Origin: Mycolicibacterium tusciae JS617
GTDB lineage: Bacteria > Actinomycetota > Actinomycetes > Mycobacteriales > Mycobacteriaceae
DNA: 64,000 nt
Assembly (NCBI RefSeq): GCF_000243415.2
Contig: NZ_KI912270.1
Span: forward strand, 2,294,001-2,358,000
Reading direction: 5' to 3'
Positions 18,066 to 26,985 of this stretch are shown piece after piece. The position numbers and the translations under genes are program-made. Numbering within the stretch: the stretch's first letter is position 1; each line of letters opens with the position of its first letter. The notes under the pieces are model-generated. The model made no database searches and was not told the DNA's origin. It saw nothing but the letters and a program-made list of their open reading frames with translations.

Positions 18066-19109
18066 TCAACAGTGCCTCATGATGCTCGGAAGACATAGAT
18101 CCTGCCCGGGAGCCAGCCGCCGGTCGCTCTCATCGAAGACGACTCCGTTGCCACTGAGCATCGGCACCACGATGTTGAGAATTTGCCCTATGCCATCCAG
18201 GGCCATGCCCCAACGCTCCGGATGGGCGGCCAGCGTGTCAGTGATGTCTTCAAGACCCTGCGTGATCGGTGCGGCCTCGCGACCGTAAAACACCACTAGA
18301 CGGTCGAGGATGCGGGTCAACTCCTTGAGCAGACCAAAGAACTCGACGATATCCACCGCCCGCGAGGTGTACATCCGGCCGAGGCTGTCGAACTGCTCGA
18401 CGAGTGCGATGAGCTGTGCGCGGTTGGTGACCATTGCCAGCAGGCCGTTGTTCACGAAGTCGAGGCCGCGGTGGAAGTCGCTGGTGGACTCACTCATCGT
18501 CGTGGTCAACGTGTTGGCCGACCGGATGAGGTCGCGCACCGCGTCGGGATAGCTGTTGGCCGCGTTGGCGACCTCGGTGAAGGTGTCGTGGATGACGTCG
18601 CCGTCGACCTCTTTGATCACCGGTGTCGCTGCCTGAATGATGTCGTTCACCTCGAACGGCAACGTAATACGGCTTGGCGGAATGACATTGCGCCCCAGCG
18701 GGGATGCGCCCTTCGGATCAAGCGCAATATAGTGGCCGCCCAGCGGGGTCAGCAGCTTGACGTCCAGGGTCGAATCCGAACCGATCGGTACCGAATTCTC
18801 GACGTCGAACTTCATCTCCACGAGCGCCCCGTCGAGGCGAACGCTGGTGACCTTGCCGACCGGAATGCCCGCGATGCGCACCTGATCATCGACGCGTACA
18901 CCGGCCGAGTTGGCCATGTGCGCGGTGTAGCCGGTGTGACCTGTCGGATTGAGGTAGGCAAACGCGGTGACGGACAACGAGACAACGATGACGAGTACGC
19001 CGATGATGCCGAGCCGACGACTGCGGGCGGTCGCTGCGCGTTCATCGAGCATGCGGCGCGTCCCGCCCAGCCTTGAGCGCATGGCGGAGAGTCTGTTGCC
19101 GAACGCCAT
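18066..19109 (-). CDS. mceC: MceC, MCE-domain protein
   Basis: A 347-residue MCE protein. After a basic N terminus comes a membrane anchor (LGIIGVLVIVVSLSVTAFAYL), the MCE domain (VRVDDQVRIAGIPVGKVTSV, LTPLGGHYIALD) and long coiled helices. ATG 19109 overlaps the mceB stop by one base (TGATG), so the longer frame from 19295 is rejected. Confidence 0.9.
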   Translation of the reverse strand: MAFGNRLSAMRSRLGGTRRMLDERAATARSRRLGIIGVLVIVVSLSVTAFAYLNPTGHTGYTAHMANSAGVRVDDQVRIAGIPVGKVTSVRLDGALVEMKFDVENSVPIGSDSTLDVKLLTPLGGHYIALDPKGASPLGRNVIPPSRITLPFEVNDIIQAATPVIKEVDGDVIHDTFTEVANAANSYPDAVRDLIRSANTLTTTMSESTSDFHRGLDFVNNGLLAMVTNRAQLIALVEQFDSLGRMYTSRAVDIVEFFGLLKELTRILDRLVVFYGREAAPITQGLEDITDTLAAHPERWGMALDGIGQILNIVVPMLSGNGVVFDESDRRLAPGQDLCLPSIMRHC

Positions 19110-20119
19110 CACCGGCACACCACCAGATTCTGTTGTGCGAACGACACCTCGCCGATCCCCGGCAACGCAACTTCTCCGTTGGAGCAGATAAACGTAGGTT
19201 CGGCTGGCGCGGCGTCGACCAGCCAGTTCCGCATCCCCTGGATCAAGGATGGCGCCAACGACAGGCCCGCGATGATCGTCGGGGTCTGCGGCCACATTCG
19301 GCTGACGAGGTCGTACACCGGAACCGTCGTCCCGTCGAACGTGCGCTCGGTGTACTGCAGGAGATGGACGGTGCTTCGCAGCCCGGGCAGCTGGGTATCC
19401 AGCGAGGCACCGAACTTCTCACCCACGGAGGCGAACCTCGTCAGCACGTCGTTGAGCTCGGTGATGAGGTTGAACAGTTGCCCTGATTTACCACCCAGAT
19501 CTTGGGAGATCGCGTTGAGGTTGCGGATCATGACGGTGATGACCGCCTGGCGGTCCACGGCCAACTTTGAAATGACGTCGAGGTGATGGAGAAACGGACC
19601 GATGCCGGATTCATCGCCTTGAATCAACTGCAGCAGATTCTCGCCCAGAAGATTGAACTGGGCGGGATCAAGGGTTTGGAATATCGGCTGAAAACCGTTG
19701 AACAGCTTGGCTACATCGAACGACGGAATCGTCTGCTCCAGTGGAATCGATCCAGTATTCGTCAGCTGGGCGTGCGGCTCGGCCGGTTGTACGAGTTCCA
19801 CATAGCGTTGGCCGATCAGAGTTTGATAGCGCACGGCGGCAACGGTGTTGGTGAACAGCGGGTGGTCAGCTTGCGCTGTGAAATCCACCTTGGCGATCCG
19901 CCCGTCGAGTCGGATGGTCTCCACCTTGCCGACCTGCACGCCGGAGATGCGCACGTCGTCGCCGACGTAGAGCCCTGACACGTCGGAGAACTCCGCGGTG
20001 TAGCGGGCCACCGCACCGGTCACCGGACTGCGTAAAGCCGTCAGCACGACGAGCGTACAAACCACCGCGATGGCGAAGAAGATCGTCAACCACGTGACGG
20101 ACTTGGCAACACTTCTCAT
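19109..20119 (-). CDS. mceB: MceB, MCE-domain protein
   Basis: A 336-residue MCE protein with a membrane anchor (about 7-29), an MCE domain (FSDVSGLYVGDDVRISGVQVG, YQTLIGQRYVELVQP), a long helical region and two cysteines near the C terminus. ATG 20119 overlaps the mceA stop as ATGA, showing tight coupling of the operon. Confidence 0.9.
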   Translation of the reverse strand: MRSVAKSVTWLTIFFAIAVVCTLVVLTALRSPVTGAVARYTAEFSDVSGLYVGDDVRISGVQVGKVETIRLDGRIAKVDFTAQADHPLFTNTVAAVRYQTLIGQRYVELVQPAEPHAQLTNTGSIPLEQTIPSFDVAKLFNGFQPIFQTLDPAQFNLLGENLLQLIQGDESGIGPFLHHLDVISKLAVDRQAVITVMIRNLNAISQDLGGKSGQLFNLITELNDVLTRFASVGEKFGASLDTQLPGLRSTVHLLQYTERTFDGTTVPVYDLVSRMWPQTPTIIAGLSLAPSLIQGMRNWLVDAAPAEPTFICSNGEVALPGIGEVSFAQQNLVVCR

Positions 20120-21201
20120 CGGCCACCGCCGTGGGGCACCGGTTCGGGCGTGGGCAAGGGCGTGGGCGTGGGCAAGGGCAGGGCCGCCGCCAACCCGGGC
20201 ATGGTGTCCAGCGTGACTTCGATTCGCATGCGGACCTTGCCGTCAATGATCGGAAGTGCCGCGCTGGTGCGGTCCAGCAGGCCCGAAAGCCGGTCATAGG
20301 CCGGCGCAAAGCTCCCCTGGAAGTACGACACGGGCAAATACACGCTCATCATCGCACTGGAGAGGGGTACGAGCCACGACATGTTCTTTGCAAGCATCCC
20401 GTTGAGGTTGGACAGCAGCTCTGTCGCCTGCTTCATGATCAAGTTCATCCGCTCGACCCCGTCGGAGTGCGCCAAAAACTCCATCCCGTTCAACAGGTCA
20501 TATACCAGCCCGATAAGCGGGACGGAGTCGCTGACACCGTTGATCACCGACGCGAACACCGAAAGTGACTGCGAGAAGGGAACTTTCTGGGAATCCGCGA
20601 GCATTTTGACGAGATCGAAGTATGACCGGGTCACCGGCTCGGTGAGATCGGAGTGCCGACGCACCACATCGATGATGTGGTCGACATCGGGCGAATCGAT
20701 GATCCGGCCGAATTTCTGTCCCTCGCGCAGCAGTCCGCTGATGGAGGCTGACCGCACGCTGGTGTCAACCATCAGCGTCTGGTTCGGGCGCAGCCGAGCC
20801 CCGGCTCCGCTGCTCACCAATTCAACGGCTGCGAGGCCGAAGGTGTTGGACGACATGAAATTCGCCGTGGTATCCGCGGCCAAGGCGGCCGCTTGGCGCG
20901 GCTCAAGCTCCAGTGTGATCTTCTGTTTGTTGTAGCCGACCGATTGCAGGCTCTCCACCGACCCGATGGTCAGGCCGCGGAACTTAACCTCCGCGCCCGG
21001 TGTCAGCCCCTCACCAAGTGTGTCGGCGAGCACGGTCAGCTTGAACGTGTTGGTGAAGCCACCTGTGCCCACCTGATAGAGCAAAGTGCCGGCGACACCC
21101 AGGATTACCGCAGCGATCAGGCCTCGGATTCGCAGCGACTGCGAGCGCAGCGCCCGCGCCCCTTGGTCGTAGGACAGCGGTTGATTGAACGACCGAGGCA
21201 T
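20116..21201 (-). CDS. mceA: MceA, MCE-domain protein with Pro-rich tail
   Basis: A 361-residue MCE protein: N-terminal anchor (LRIRGLIAAVILGVAGTLLY), MCE domain (LGEGLTPGAEVKFRGLTIGSVE), helices, and a short C-terminal Pro/Thr tail of alternating P-T/P-L units. It is the first MCE protein of the operon, four bases after yrbEB. Confidence 0.9.
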   Translation of the reverse strand: MPRSFNQPLSYDQGARALRSQSLRIRGLIAAVILGVAGTLLYQVGTGGFTNTFKLTVLADTLGEGLTPGAEVKFRGLTIGSVESLQSVGYNKQKITLELEPRQAAALAADTTANFMSSNTFGLAAVELVSSGAGARLRPNQTLMVDTSVRSASISGLLREGQKFGRIIDSPDVDHIIDVVRRHSDLTEPVTRSYFDLVKMLADSQKVPFSQSLSVFASVINGVSDSVPLIGLVYDLLNGMEFLAHSDGVERMNLIMKQATELLSNLNGMLAKNMSWLVPLSSAMMSVYLPVSYFQGSFAPAYDRLSGLLDRTSAALPIIDGKVRMRIEVTLDTMPGLAAALPLPTPTPLPTPEPVPHGGGR

Positions 21202-21205
21202 GCGG

Positions 21206-22066
21206 TTACCCCGATATCCGAATGCCGGCGCTGTTACCCCAGAACAACAGCGTCAAGACCATATCGACGGCCACCACGGTGACGATGCTGGCCCGGATGG
21301 CACGGCCGGAGGCCCGGCCGACACCTTCGGGGCCGCCGGTGGCGTAGTAGCCGTGATACGTGTGGATGACGATGATCAGCGCCACGAAGATGGCCGCCTT
21401 CAGCACTGAGAACACCACGTCGGACGGCTGGATGAACGAGCTGAAGTAGTGGTTGTAGGTGCCCGACGACTGTCCGTGCAGCACGTTGACGACCAGCGCG
21501 CAAGACGCGTAGCTCAACACCAGGGTCACGATGTACAGCGGAACAATGGTGAGTATGCCTGCGAGCACGCGGGTGGTGACCACGAACGGAATCGACCGAA
21601 TACCAAGGGCTTCCAATGCATCGATTTCCTCGTTGATGCGCATGGCGCCGATCTCGGCGGTCATCCGGCACCCCGCCTGCGCACCGAAGCCGATGCCAGC
21701 GATCATCGGTGCCATCTCGCGGGTATTCGCGTATGCGGAGACGAACCCGGTCAGCGGACCCATGCCGACCATGTCGAGTGCCCCATAGCCTTCGATTCCC
21801 ACCGCGCCGCCGACAGCAGCGCCCATGAGCACCAGGACGCCGATGGTGCCGCCACCGACTATGAGCGACCCGTTGCCCCACATCACGTCGACCAGCAGGA
21901 CCCCGGTCTGGTGACGGTAATTACGCAGAGTGTGCGGGATCGCCCCGAGCACCTGGGTGACGAAGGAGAGCTGGTGACCGAGGCGTTGTAAGAGCGAGTC
22001 ACCCTGGCGCACGATCCACCACGGGGCCCGCAGGGCGCGGGGCAGATGTCGTGACGGTGTCGCCAT
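21206..22066 (-). CDS. yrbEB: YrbEB, MlaE-like permease subunit
   Basis: A 286-residue integral membrane protein of the MlaE/YrbE family, the permease half of the MCE ABC importer. Several membrane spans are visible, and the conserved cytoplasmic segment RINEEIDALEALGIRSIPFVV (EQ-loop-like coupling helix) contacts the ATPase. The ATPase (MceG) is encoded elsewhere in mycobacteria. Four bases separate it from yrbEA. Confidence 0.92.
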   Translation of the reverse strand: MATPSRHLPRALRAPWWIVRQGDSLLQRLGHQLSFVTQVLGAIPHTLRNYRHQTGVLLVDVMWGNGSLIVGGGTIGVLVLMGAAVGGAVGIEGYGALDMVGMGPLTGFVSAYANTREMAPMIAGIGFGAQAGCRMTAEIGAMRINEEIDALEALGIRSIPFVVTTRVLAGILTIVPLYIVTLVLSYASCALVVNVLHGQSSGTYNHYFSSFIQPSDVVFSVLKAAIFVALIIVIHTYHGYYATGGPEGVGRASGRAIRASIVTVVAVDMVLTLLFWGNSAGIRISG

Positions 22067-22070
22067 CAGC

Positions 22071-23054
22071 TCAGCCCATCCTCAGCGGCATGGACATCGA
22101 CACTGCCTGCGTGATGATCAGGTTGAGGATGAACACCGCGACCACGCCGATGACGACGGAGGCGTTCACCGCATCGGCTACGCCACGCGCACCGCCCTTG
22201 GCCTCGAGCCCACGCTGACAGGCCACGAGGATCACGACCGCCCCGAAGAGCCAGGTCTTGAGCATGGCGACCACGACATCGCCGACGCTGGCGAAGGACG
22301 CGAACGATGCGATGTAACTGCCCGGAGTGCCGGACTGGAAGCCGACATTGATCGCGTAGCCGGCTGCGAGCCCCATGAAGATGATGAATGCGCACAGCAC
22401 CGGCGCCACGAGAACCATCGCCGCCAGTCGAGGGGCGACCAGCCGCCGCACCGGGTCGACACCCATGACCCGCAGCGCGTCGACTTCATCGCGAATGGTG
22501 CGGGCGCCGAGGTCGGTGGCCACCGCCGAACCGGCAGCACCGCCCAACAACAGGGCGGCCACCATCGGTGCGCCCTGCCGGATCACTCCGAGGCCACCGG
22601 CCGCACCCGAGATCGACGACGCGCCGACCTGCTGGATGAAACTGCCGACCTGCACGGCCACGATGACCCCGAACGGAATCGACACCAGCAGCGCAGGTAT
22701 CGCCGTCACACTGATGATGAACCAGGCCTGGTTGATGGTGTCCCGCCAAGGGTGGCGCAACCGGATCACATCCACGATCAGGTAGCCGAATGCCTGCGCG
22801 GCCAATTCGAAGAACCGGCCCAGTGTCTGCAACGAATGATCGGACTTTCCGAGGATGTGCCGGAGCGGTTTGCTCAGCATCGTAGAGACCTGGTGGAACG
22901 TCGACACCTCTGCGACAGCTTGCGGGTCCTCTTGCGCGCTGGGTGCCACCACCACGGGATCGGGGACGTCTACGCCGTCGAAGGTGGAACTCGCGTCGAC
23001 ATCGGGAAGTCCATTGACTTCCGGCTCAGCCGCGGTCGCGCTATCCACCCTCAA
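22071..23054 (-). CDS. yrbEA: YrbEA, MlaE-like permease subunit with N-terminal extension
   Basis: MlaE-family permease and first gene of the mce operon. The core from about residue 60 onward is standard, with a coupling segment IRDEVDALRVMGVDPVRRLV. The start is uncertain: TTG 23054 has GGGGAGG eight bases upstream (327 residues); TTG 23156 gives 361; ATG 22880 gives 269, nearer the usual size. With the longer starts the protein carries an acidic, Pro/Val-rich cytoplasmic extension that most YrbEA proteins lack. Confidence 0.88.
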   Translation of the reverse strand: MRVDSATAAEPEVNGLPDVDASSTFDGVDVPDPVVVAPSAQEDPQAVAEVSTFHQVSTMLSKPLRHILGKSDHSLQTLGRFFELAAQAFGYLIVDVIRLRHPWRDTINQAWFIISVTAIPALLVSIPFGVIVAVQVGSFIQQVGASSISGAAGGLGVIRQGAPMVAALLLGGAAGSAVATDLGARTIRDEVDALRVMGVDPVRRLVAPRLAAMVLVAPVLCAFIIFMGLAAGYAINVGFQSGTPGSYIASFASFASVGDVVVAMLKTWLFGAVVILVACQRGLEAKGGARGVADAVNASVVIGVVAVFILNLIITQAVSMSMPLRMG

Positions 23055-23156
23055 ACGCTGGGTCCTCCCCCACTCTGCAACGACTATTCCCCCCAGCAAG
23101 ACGCGAGCCGGGGTGGTCGGATGTTTACCCAGCGATACCGGAGGACGGGCGTTCAA

Positions 23157-23428
23157 TCAGCAATATCAAATATCCGTTCCGGACAGTCATTGAATCTGAC
23201 GCACGAGACAATTTCAAGCAAACTCAGCTAGCAGAAGTTTGCGGGGCGGTTTCAGGGATCTCGGGTCAAGGTCCGCGCCAGTGTGCAGGGCCGTTCGCCA
23301 TCGACCACCATTGGTCACGCGAAACGGTAATCGAGAAGGTGCCCTCCGGCGCGGTCGCCGCTGCGATGACGCGGGTTGCGGCGCGAAAGACTCTCGGTGA
23401 GTGCGTGGTTGACATCCGCGGCTGAGCG
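23157..23428. other. non-coding region upstream of the mce operon
   Basis: No gene is supported. The part next to yrbEA (about 23160-23220) is AT-rich, with AATATCAAATATCC, and is the likely mce promoter zone. The rest is high-GC spacer behind the MFS gene. Confidence 0.4.
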
Positions 23429-24673
23429 TCACACGTAGCGGTTGCGGCCTGCGAGTGCGCCCATTGTCATCTGCAGCACGTAGATCACCAGCACGAAGAT
23501 CCACGGCACCGTCCAGCCGTTGGTCACATCGTGAAGAAGGCCGAAAAGGAATGGCCCGATGCCTGCCAGCAGATAGCCGAAGCCCTGGGCCATCCCCGAC
23601 AACTGCGCGGTGTCGTCGGTGGTGCGGGCGCGTAGCGCAATCACAGTGAGCGCCAACGAGAAAACGCTCAGCCCCACGCCGATGAGCACGCTCCACAGCA
23701 GCGGCGCGGCGGCCGGATCGACCAGCAGGCCGATCACCCCGGCGAAGCCAACGACGCCGAGGCCAAGTATCCAGCCGCTCTGACTACTCGATCGGGCCGC
23801 CAACGGCGCGAGGAAGATGCTGATCGGCACGGCGATCAGCGATATCAGGCCGACGAGCATCCCAGCGGTCGCCTTGCTCACACCGCTGTCAATGAACACC
23901 TCGGGCAGCCAGCCCAACATGATGTAAGCGAGTGTGGACTGGAAGCCGAAGAATAGAGTCACCGTCCACGCCAGGCGATTTCGCAGCAGTGACCCGCCCG
24001 TGGCCCGCGGCGGCAACTCGGCCGCGCTCACCCGCCGCGCCCCGATGAGCCACGCGACGAGGGCCAGCAGCGCGAGGACCGCCCAGCCGCCAAGCGCGCC
24101 GCGCCAACCGCCGAACGCCGACTCCATCGGCGGGGCCAGCGCCGACCCCAACGCGCCGCCGCCCTGAAGGGCCGCGGTGTAGATGCCGGTCATCACCCCG
24201 ATCTGAGCGGGGAACGACCCCTTGATGACCACCGGGATCAACACGTTGATCAGGGCGATGCCGCCGGTGGCCACCACCGTGCCGCCGAGCACGACGAAAG
24301 GACCGTCGAGCACACGCAACAACAGCCCGGCGACCAACGTCACCAGGGCGACGCTGATGGCGTGCTGCAGACCGATCCGGCGAGCCAGCAAGGGTCCGGT
24401 GAATCCCGCGGCGGCAAAACATAGTCCGGGCAGCGTGGTCAGCGCGCCGGCCCACGTCGCCGAGGCGCCCAGCGAATCGCGCATCGCGCCGAGGAGCGGC
24501 CCCACGCTGGTGAGCGCGGGTCGCAGGTTGAGCGCCGTGAGCACCACCGCGGCGATGAGCAGGCCACCACCCGCTACCCGGGCGGCCGGACCTAGTTCAA
24601 GATCGTTGTCGGAAGTGATCGAGGCTCCGCGCTCATCCAGTTTCGGGCTTATGCCGGGCGCATCACCGTTCAC
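23429..24673 (-). CDS. MFS transporter, CynX/NimT family
   Basis: A 414-residue twelve-span transporter. Wording such as ALNLRPALTSVGPLLGAMRDSLG and LPGLCFAAAGFTGPLLARRIG is typical of the CynX/NimT branch (cyanate or nitroimidazole efflux homologues). GTG 24673 is chosen because the longer frame from 24736 would overlap the regulator gene. It is divergent from a FadR-type regulator 48 bases away that probably controls it. The substrate is unknown. Confidence 0.85.
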   Translation of the reverse strand: MNGDAPGISPKLDERGASITSDNDLELGPAARVAGGGLLIAAVVLTALNLRPALTSVGPLLGAMRDSLGASATWAGALTTLPGLCFAAAGFTGPLLARRIGLQHAISVALVTLVAGLLLRVLDGPFVVLGGTVVATGGIALINVLIPVVIKGSFPAQIGVMTGIYTAALQGGGALGSALAPPMESAFGGWRGALGGWAVLALLALVAWLIGARRVSAAELPPRATGGSLLRNRLAWTVTLFFGFQSTLAYIMLGWLPEVFIDSGVSKATAGMLVGLISLIAVPISIFLAPLAARSSSQSGWILGLGVVGFAGVIGLLVDPAAAPLLWSVLIGVGLSVFSLALTVIALRARTTDDTAQLSGMAQGFGYLLAGIGPFLFGLLHDVTNGWTVPWIFVLVIYVLQMTMGALAGRNRYV

Positions 24674-24690
24674 TGGGTTAGTCTGCCATA

Positions 24691-24707
24691 CATCCCATGA
24701 TTGGATG
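24691..24707. promoter_or_regulatory. operator between MFS gene and FadR-type regulator
   Basis: Inverted repeat CATCC-CATGATT-GGATG lies in the 47-base gap between the two divergent starts. Its size and position fit an autoregulatory site for the winged-helix regulator encoded at 24721. Confidence 0.5.
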
Positions 24708-24720
24708 AATCGAGCATACT

Positions 24721-25389
24721 GTGCCCTTGGCAACAACGCGCCGTACCGGGCTGGTCGAGCAGGTGATCGGCCAGCTGCGGCAGTCCGTGGTGTCCGGAGA
24801 GTGGCCCGTCGACACGCGCATACCCAACGAGCCGACCCTCAGCGAGGCACTGGGGGTGGGCCGCAACACGGTGCGGGAAGCGGTGCGCGCGCTGGCACAC
24901 GCCGGGATCCTCGAGGTCCGCCAGGGCGACGGCACCTACGTACGGGCCACCAGTGAGGTGTCCGGGGCGATGCGCCACCTGTGCGGATCCGAACGTCGTG
25001 AGGTTCTGCAGGTGCGCCGGTGCCTCGAGGTCGAGGGCGCACGACTGGCTGCCGCCGCAAGTACCGATGAAGACGTCGCCGCGCTTCGCCAATTACTCCA
25101 GCGCCGAGATGAATTGGAGCTCGGTGAGGATGACGCCGCCTTCGTGAAGGCCGATGCCGCATTGCACTTCGCCGTGGTGCAGGCGTCAGGCAACGCTGTT
25201 CTGACCGAGCTCTACCGCGGGCTCACCGAAGCCGTCACCGCCAGCGTCGCCACTACCAGTGCGGCGCATGAACCCCGCCGCATCCGGCATGGCGGGCTGA
25301 TCGACGCGATCGCCGCGCGCGACGTCGAAGCGGCGGGACGCGAGGCCGGTGGGTTCCTCGACGAACTCATCGAGGAATTGCCGTCTTGA
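24721..25389 (+). CDS. GntR/FadR-family transcriptional regulator
   Basis: A 222-residue regulator. The N-terminal winged helix (about 5-75) has the GntR signature RIPNEPTLSEALGVGRNTVREAVRAL and a wing QGDGTYVRA. The C-terminal all-helical FCD ligand domain (about 90-215) contains the Asp/His metal-site pattern (ADAALHFAVV ... RHGGLIDAIAA). It is divergent from the MFS transporter and likely represses it. GTG 24721 gives VPLATTRRTGLVEQV. Confidence 0.9.
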   Translation: MPLATTRRTGLVEQVIGQLRQSVVSGEWPVDTRIPNEPTLSEALGVGRNTVREAVRALAHAGILEVRQGDGTYVRATSEVSGAMRHLCGSERREVLQVRRCLEVEGARLAAAASTDEDVAALRQLLQRRDELELGEDDAAFVKADAALHFAVVQASGNAVLTELYRGLTEAVTASVATTSAAHEPRRIRHGGLIDAIAARDVEAAGREAGGFLDELIEELPS

Positions 25390-25495
25390 CGCGTATAACT
25401 CGGCCGGTTGCCGCGGAATCGACTGGTGCGCGCATTGGCCCGACGCCGGTGACGCCTCTGGGTCGGGTACGCGACAAATCGGCGTCATCATTCGA

Positions 25496-26925
25496 GGCTC
25501 TTGTGACTCATTCGTGGGTCATTGGCGGCCAGGCAAGGTGGGGCGGTGTCCTCCGAGAGTGAGCATGGCTAGGGCGATTAAGGCGCCGGGGTGGGCGAAG
25601 CCGAAGGCGATGCGGGTGATGAGTCGGATCTTGGTGTTGACCGATTCGATGAGTCCGTTGGAGAGGCCGTGGGCGATGGAAGCGAGGATCTGCTCGCGGT
25701 GGCCGGCGATGCGGCGTTGGAGCTTGACGAATGATTCGATGCGGCTGCGCCGTGCCCAAGCGATCCACCTGTCCAGCGCTTCGGCGGCGTGGTCGGCAGG
25801 GAGTTTGAAGACCGTCCGTAGGCCTTCTTTGAGCAGGTAGGCGCGGTAGAGCCGAGGGTCGGTGGTGGCGATCCAGCGCAGCTTCGCTTGTTGGCGGTCG
25901 GTGAGGTTTTCCGGGTTCTTCCACAGCGCGTAGCGGGCGCGCCGCAATGCTTGGGCTGGCCCGGTGGAGATGGTGGCGCGTCGGCCATGGGCCCACCCGT
26001 GCGAGCGGGTATGCCCGCTGCGGCGAGCATCGCTCCAGGCCTGTTGACGCACGGCATCCAATGCCTCAGTGGCCCAACCAACGACGTGAAACGGGTCGGC
26101 ACAGCGGATGGCGTCCGGGCATCGTTCGCTGACCACGTCGGCGATCCATTTGGCCCCATCAGCGGTGACGTGGGTGATCTGGGCGCACCGACCTGCACCT
26201 GAGGCTTCTAGCGCGTCGAAGAAGGCGCGCACGGTCGCGCGTTCGTGACCGGGATGCGCCCACACCAGGCGGCCGCTGTCGTGGTCGACGACCACAGTTA
26301 GGTACTTGTGATGGCGCTTGTAGGAGATCTCATCAATCCCGATCCGCGTCAGGTCGGCGAACCCATCGACTCCGGCGACGGTGTCGGCCCACACTCGAGT
26401 GATGATCGATCCGACTGTGCGCCAGGCGATCCGCATCAGCTCGGTGATTGCCTTCTTGGAGCAGTGTGTGGCCAACCAGGCCACCTGCTGGTCGAACGAG
26501 CGGGTATGTCCCGCGCCGTGTCGGGCCCAGGGGACTTGTCGCACCGTCGGGCCGTGGGTGGGGCAGTTGACCCGTGGGGCGTCAGCCTCCAGGAAGACCT
26601 GAACGGTTCCCAAATCGAGTCCGCGCCACCGCCGCCGCCCCTGGCCGCGGTCATACCAGGAGGCTCTCGATCCGCAGTCTCCGCATCGACCCTTAAGCGG
26701 TCGTCGCGGTCGCATATGGACCACGAGAGCCTGCGTTTGGTCGTCGAACTCGACGCCCTCGACCACCGCGTTCTCGACGCACAACACGGTGCGCCATAGG
26801 CTGGCATTCCGCACGCCGTTCTCCGATCTGTAGTTTTTGACCTTCGACAAGCCAAAAACCTAGACCGGAAACGGCGTGTGGCCGTTCAGGCGCAATCAGC
26901 AACCCACGAATGAGTCACAAGAGCC
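25496..26925 (-). mobile_element. complete ISL3-family insertion sequence, 1430 bp
   Basis: Ends are perfect 24-bp inverted repeats (25496-25519 and 26902-26925, beginning GGCTCTTGTGAC) with an 8-bp target duplication outside, the ISL3 hallmark. One transposase gene fills it. It inserted in the spacer between the FadR regulator and the SDR gene and does not visibly break a gene. Confidence 0.95.
25519..26814 (-). CDS. ISL3-family transposase
   Basis: A 431-residue transposase. The N-terminal zinc finger CGDCGSRASWYD and the HTH are followed by a DDE domain with GIDEISYKRHHKYLTVVVD (first Asp), HVTADGAKWIADVV (second Asp) and a late Glu in LSNGLIESVNTKIRLI. GTG 26814 (VRNASLWRTVL) matches the usual family start; TTG 26850 adds 12 residues. 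The frame is intact, so the element may be active. Confidence 0.93.
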   Translation of the reverse strand: MRNASLWRTVLCVENAVVEGVEFDDQTQALVVHMRPRRPLKGRCGDCGSRASWYDRGQGRRRWRGLDLGTVQVFLEADAPRVNCPTHGPTVRQVPWARHGAGHTRSFDQQVAWLATHCSKKAITELMRIAWRTVGSIITRVWADTVAGVDGFADLTRIGIDEISYKRHHKYLTVVVDHDSGRLVWAHPGHERATVRAFFDALEASGAGRCAQITHVTADGAKWIADVVSERCPDAIRCADPFHVVGWATEALDAVRQQAWSDARRSGHTRSHGWAHGRRATISTGPAQALRRARYALWKNPENLTDRQQAKLRWIATTDPRLYRAYLLKEGLRTVFKLPADHAAEALDRWIAWARRSRIESFVKLQRRIAGHREQILASIAHGLSNGLIESVNTKIRLITRIAFGFAHPGALIALAMLTLGGHRPTLPGRQ

Positions 26926-26985
26926 TCATTCGATGACGGCGCTCGGTCGGGTCTATGACCACCCGGACACCGCCAGGCGCAATAA

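Larger units (their letters stand above)
25488..26933. repeat. 8-bp target-site duplication flanking the ISL3 element
   Basis: TCATTCGA occurs at 25488-25495 immediately before, and at 26926-26933 immediately after, the 24-bp inverted ends of the element. Exact duplicates indicate a recent, simple transposition. Confidence 0.95.

Noticed and set aside
23214..23696. 160-codon minus-strand frame at the end of the MFS gene
   Set aside because: Shadow of the transporter gene with Arg/His-rich translation.
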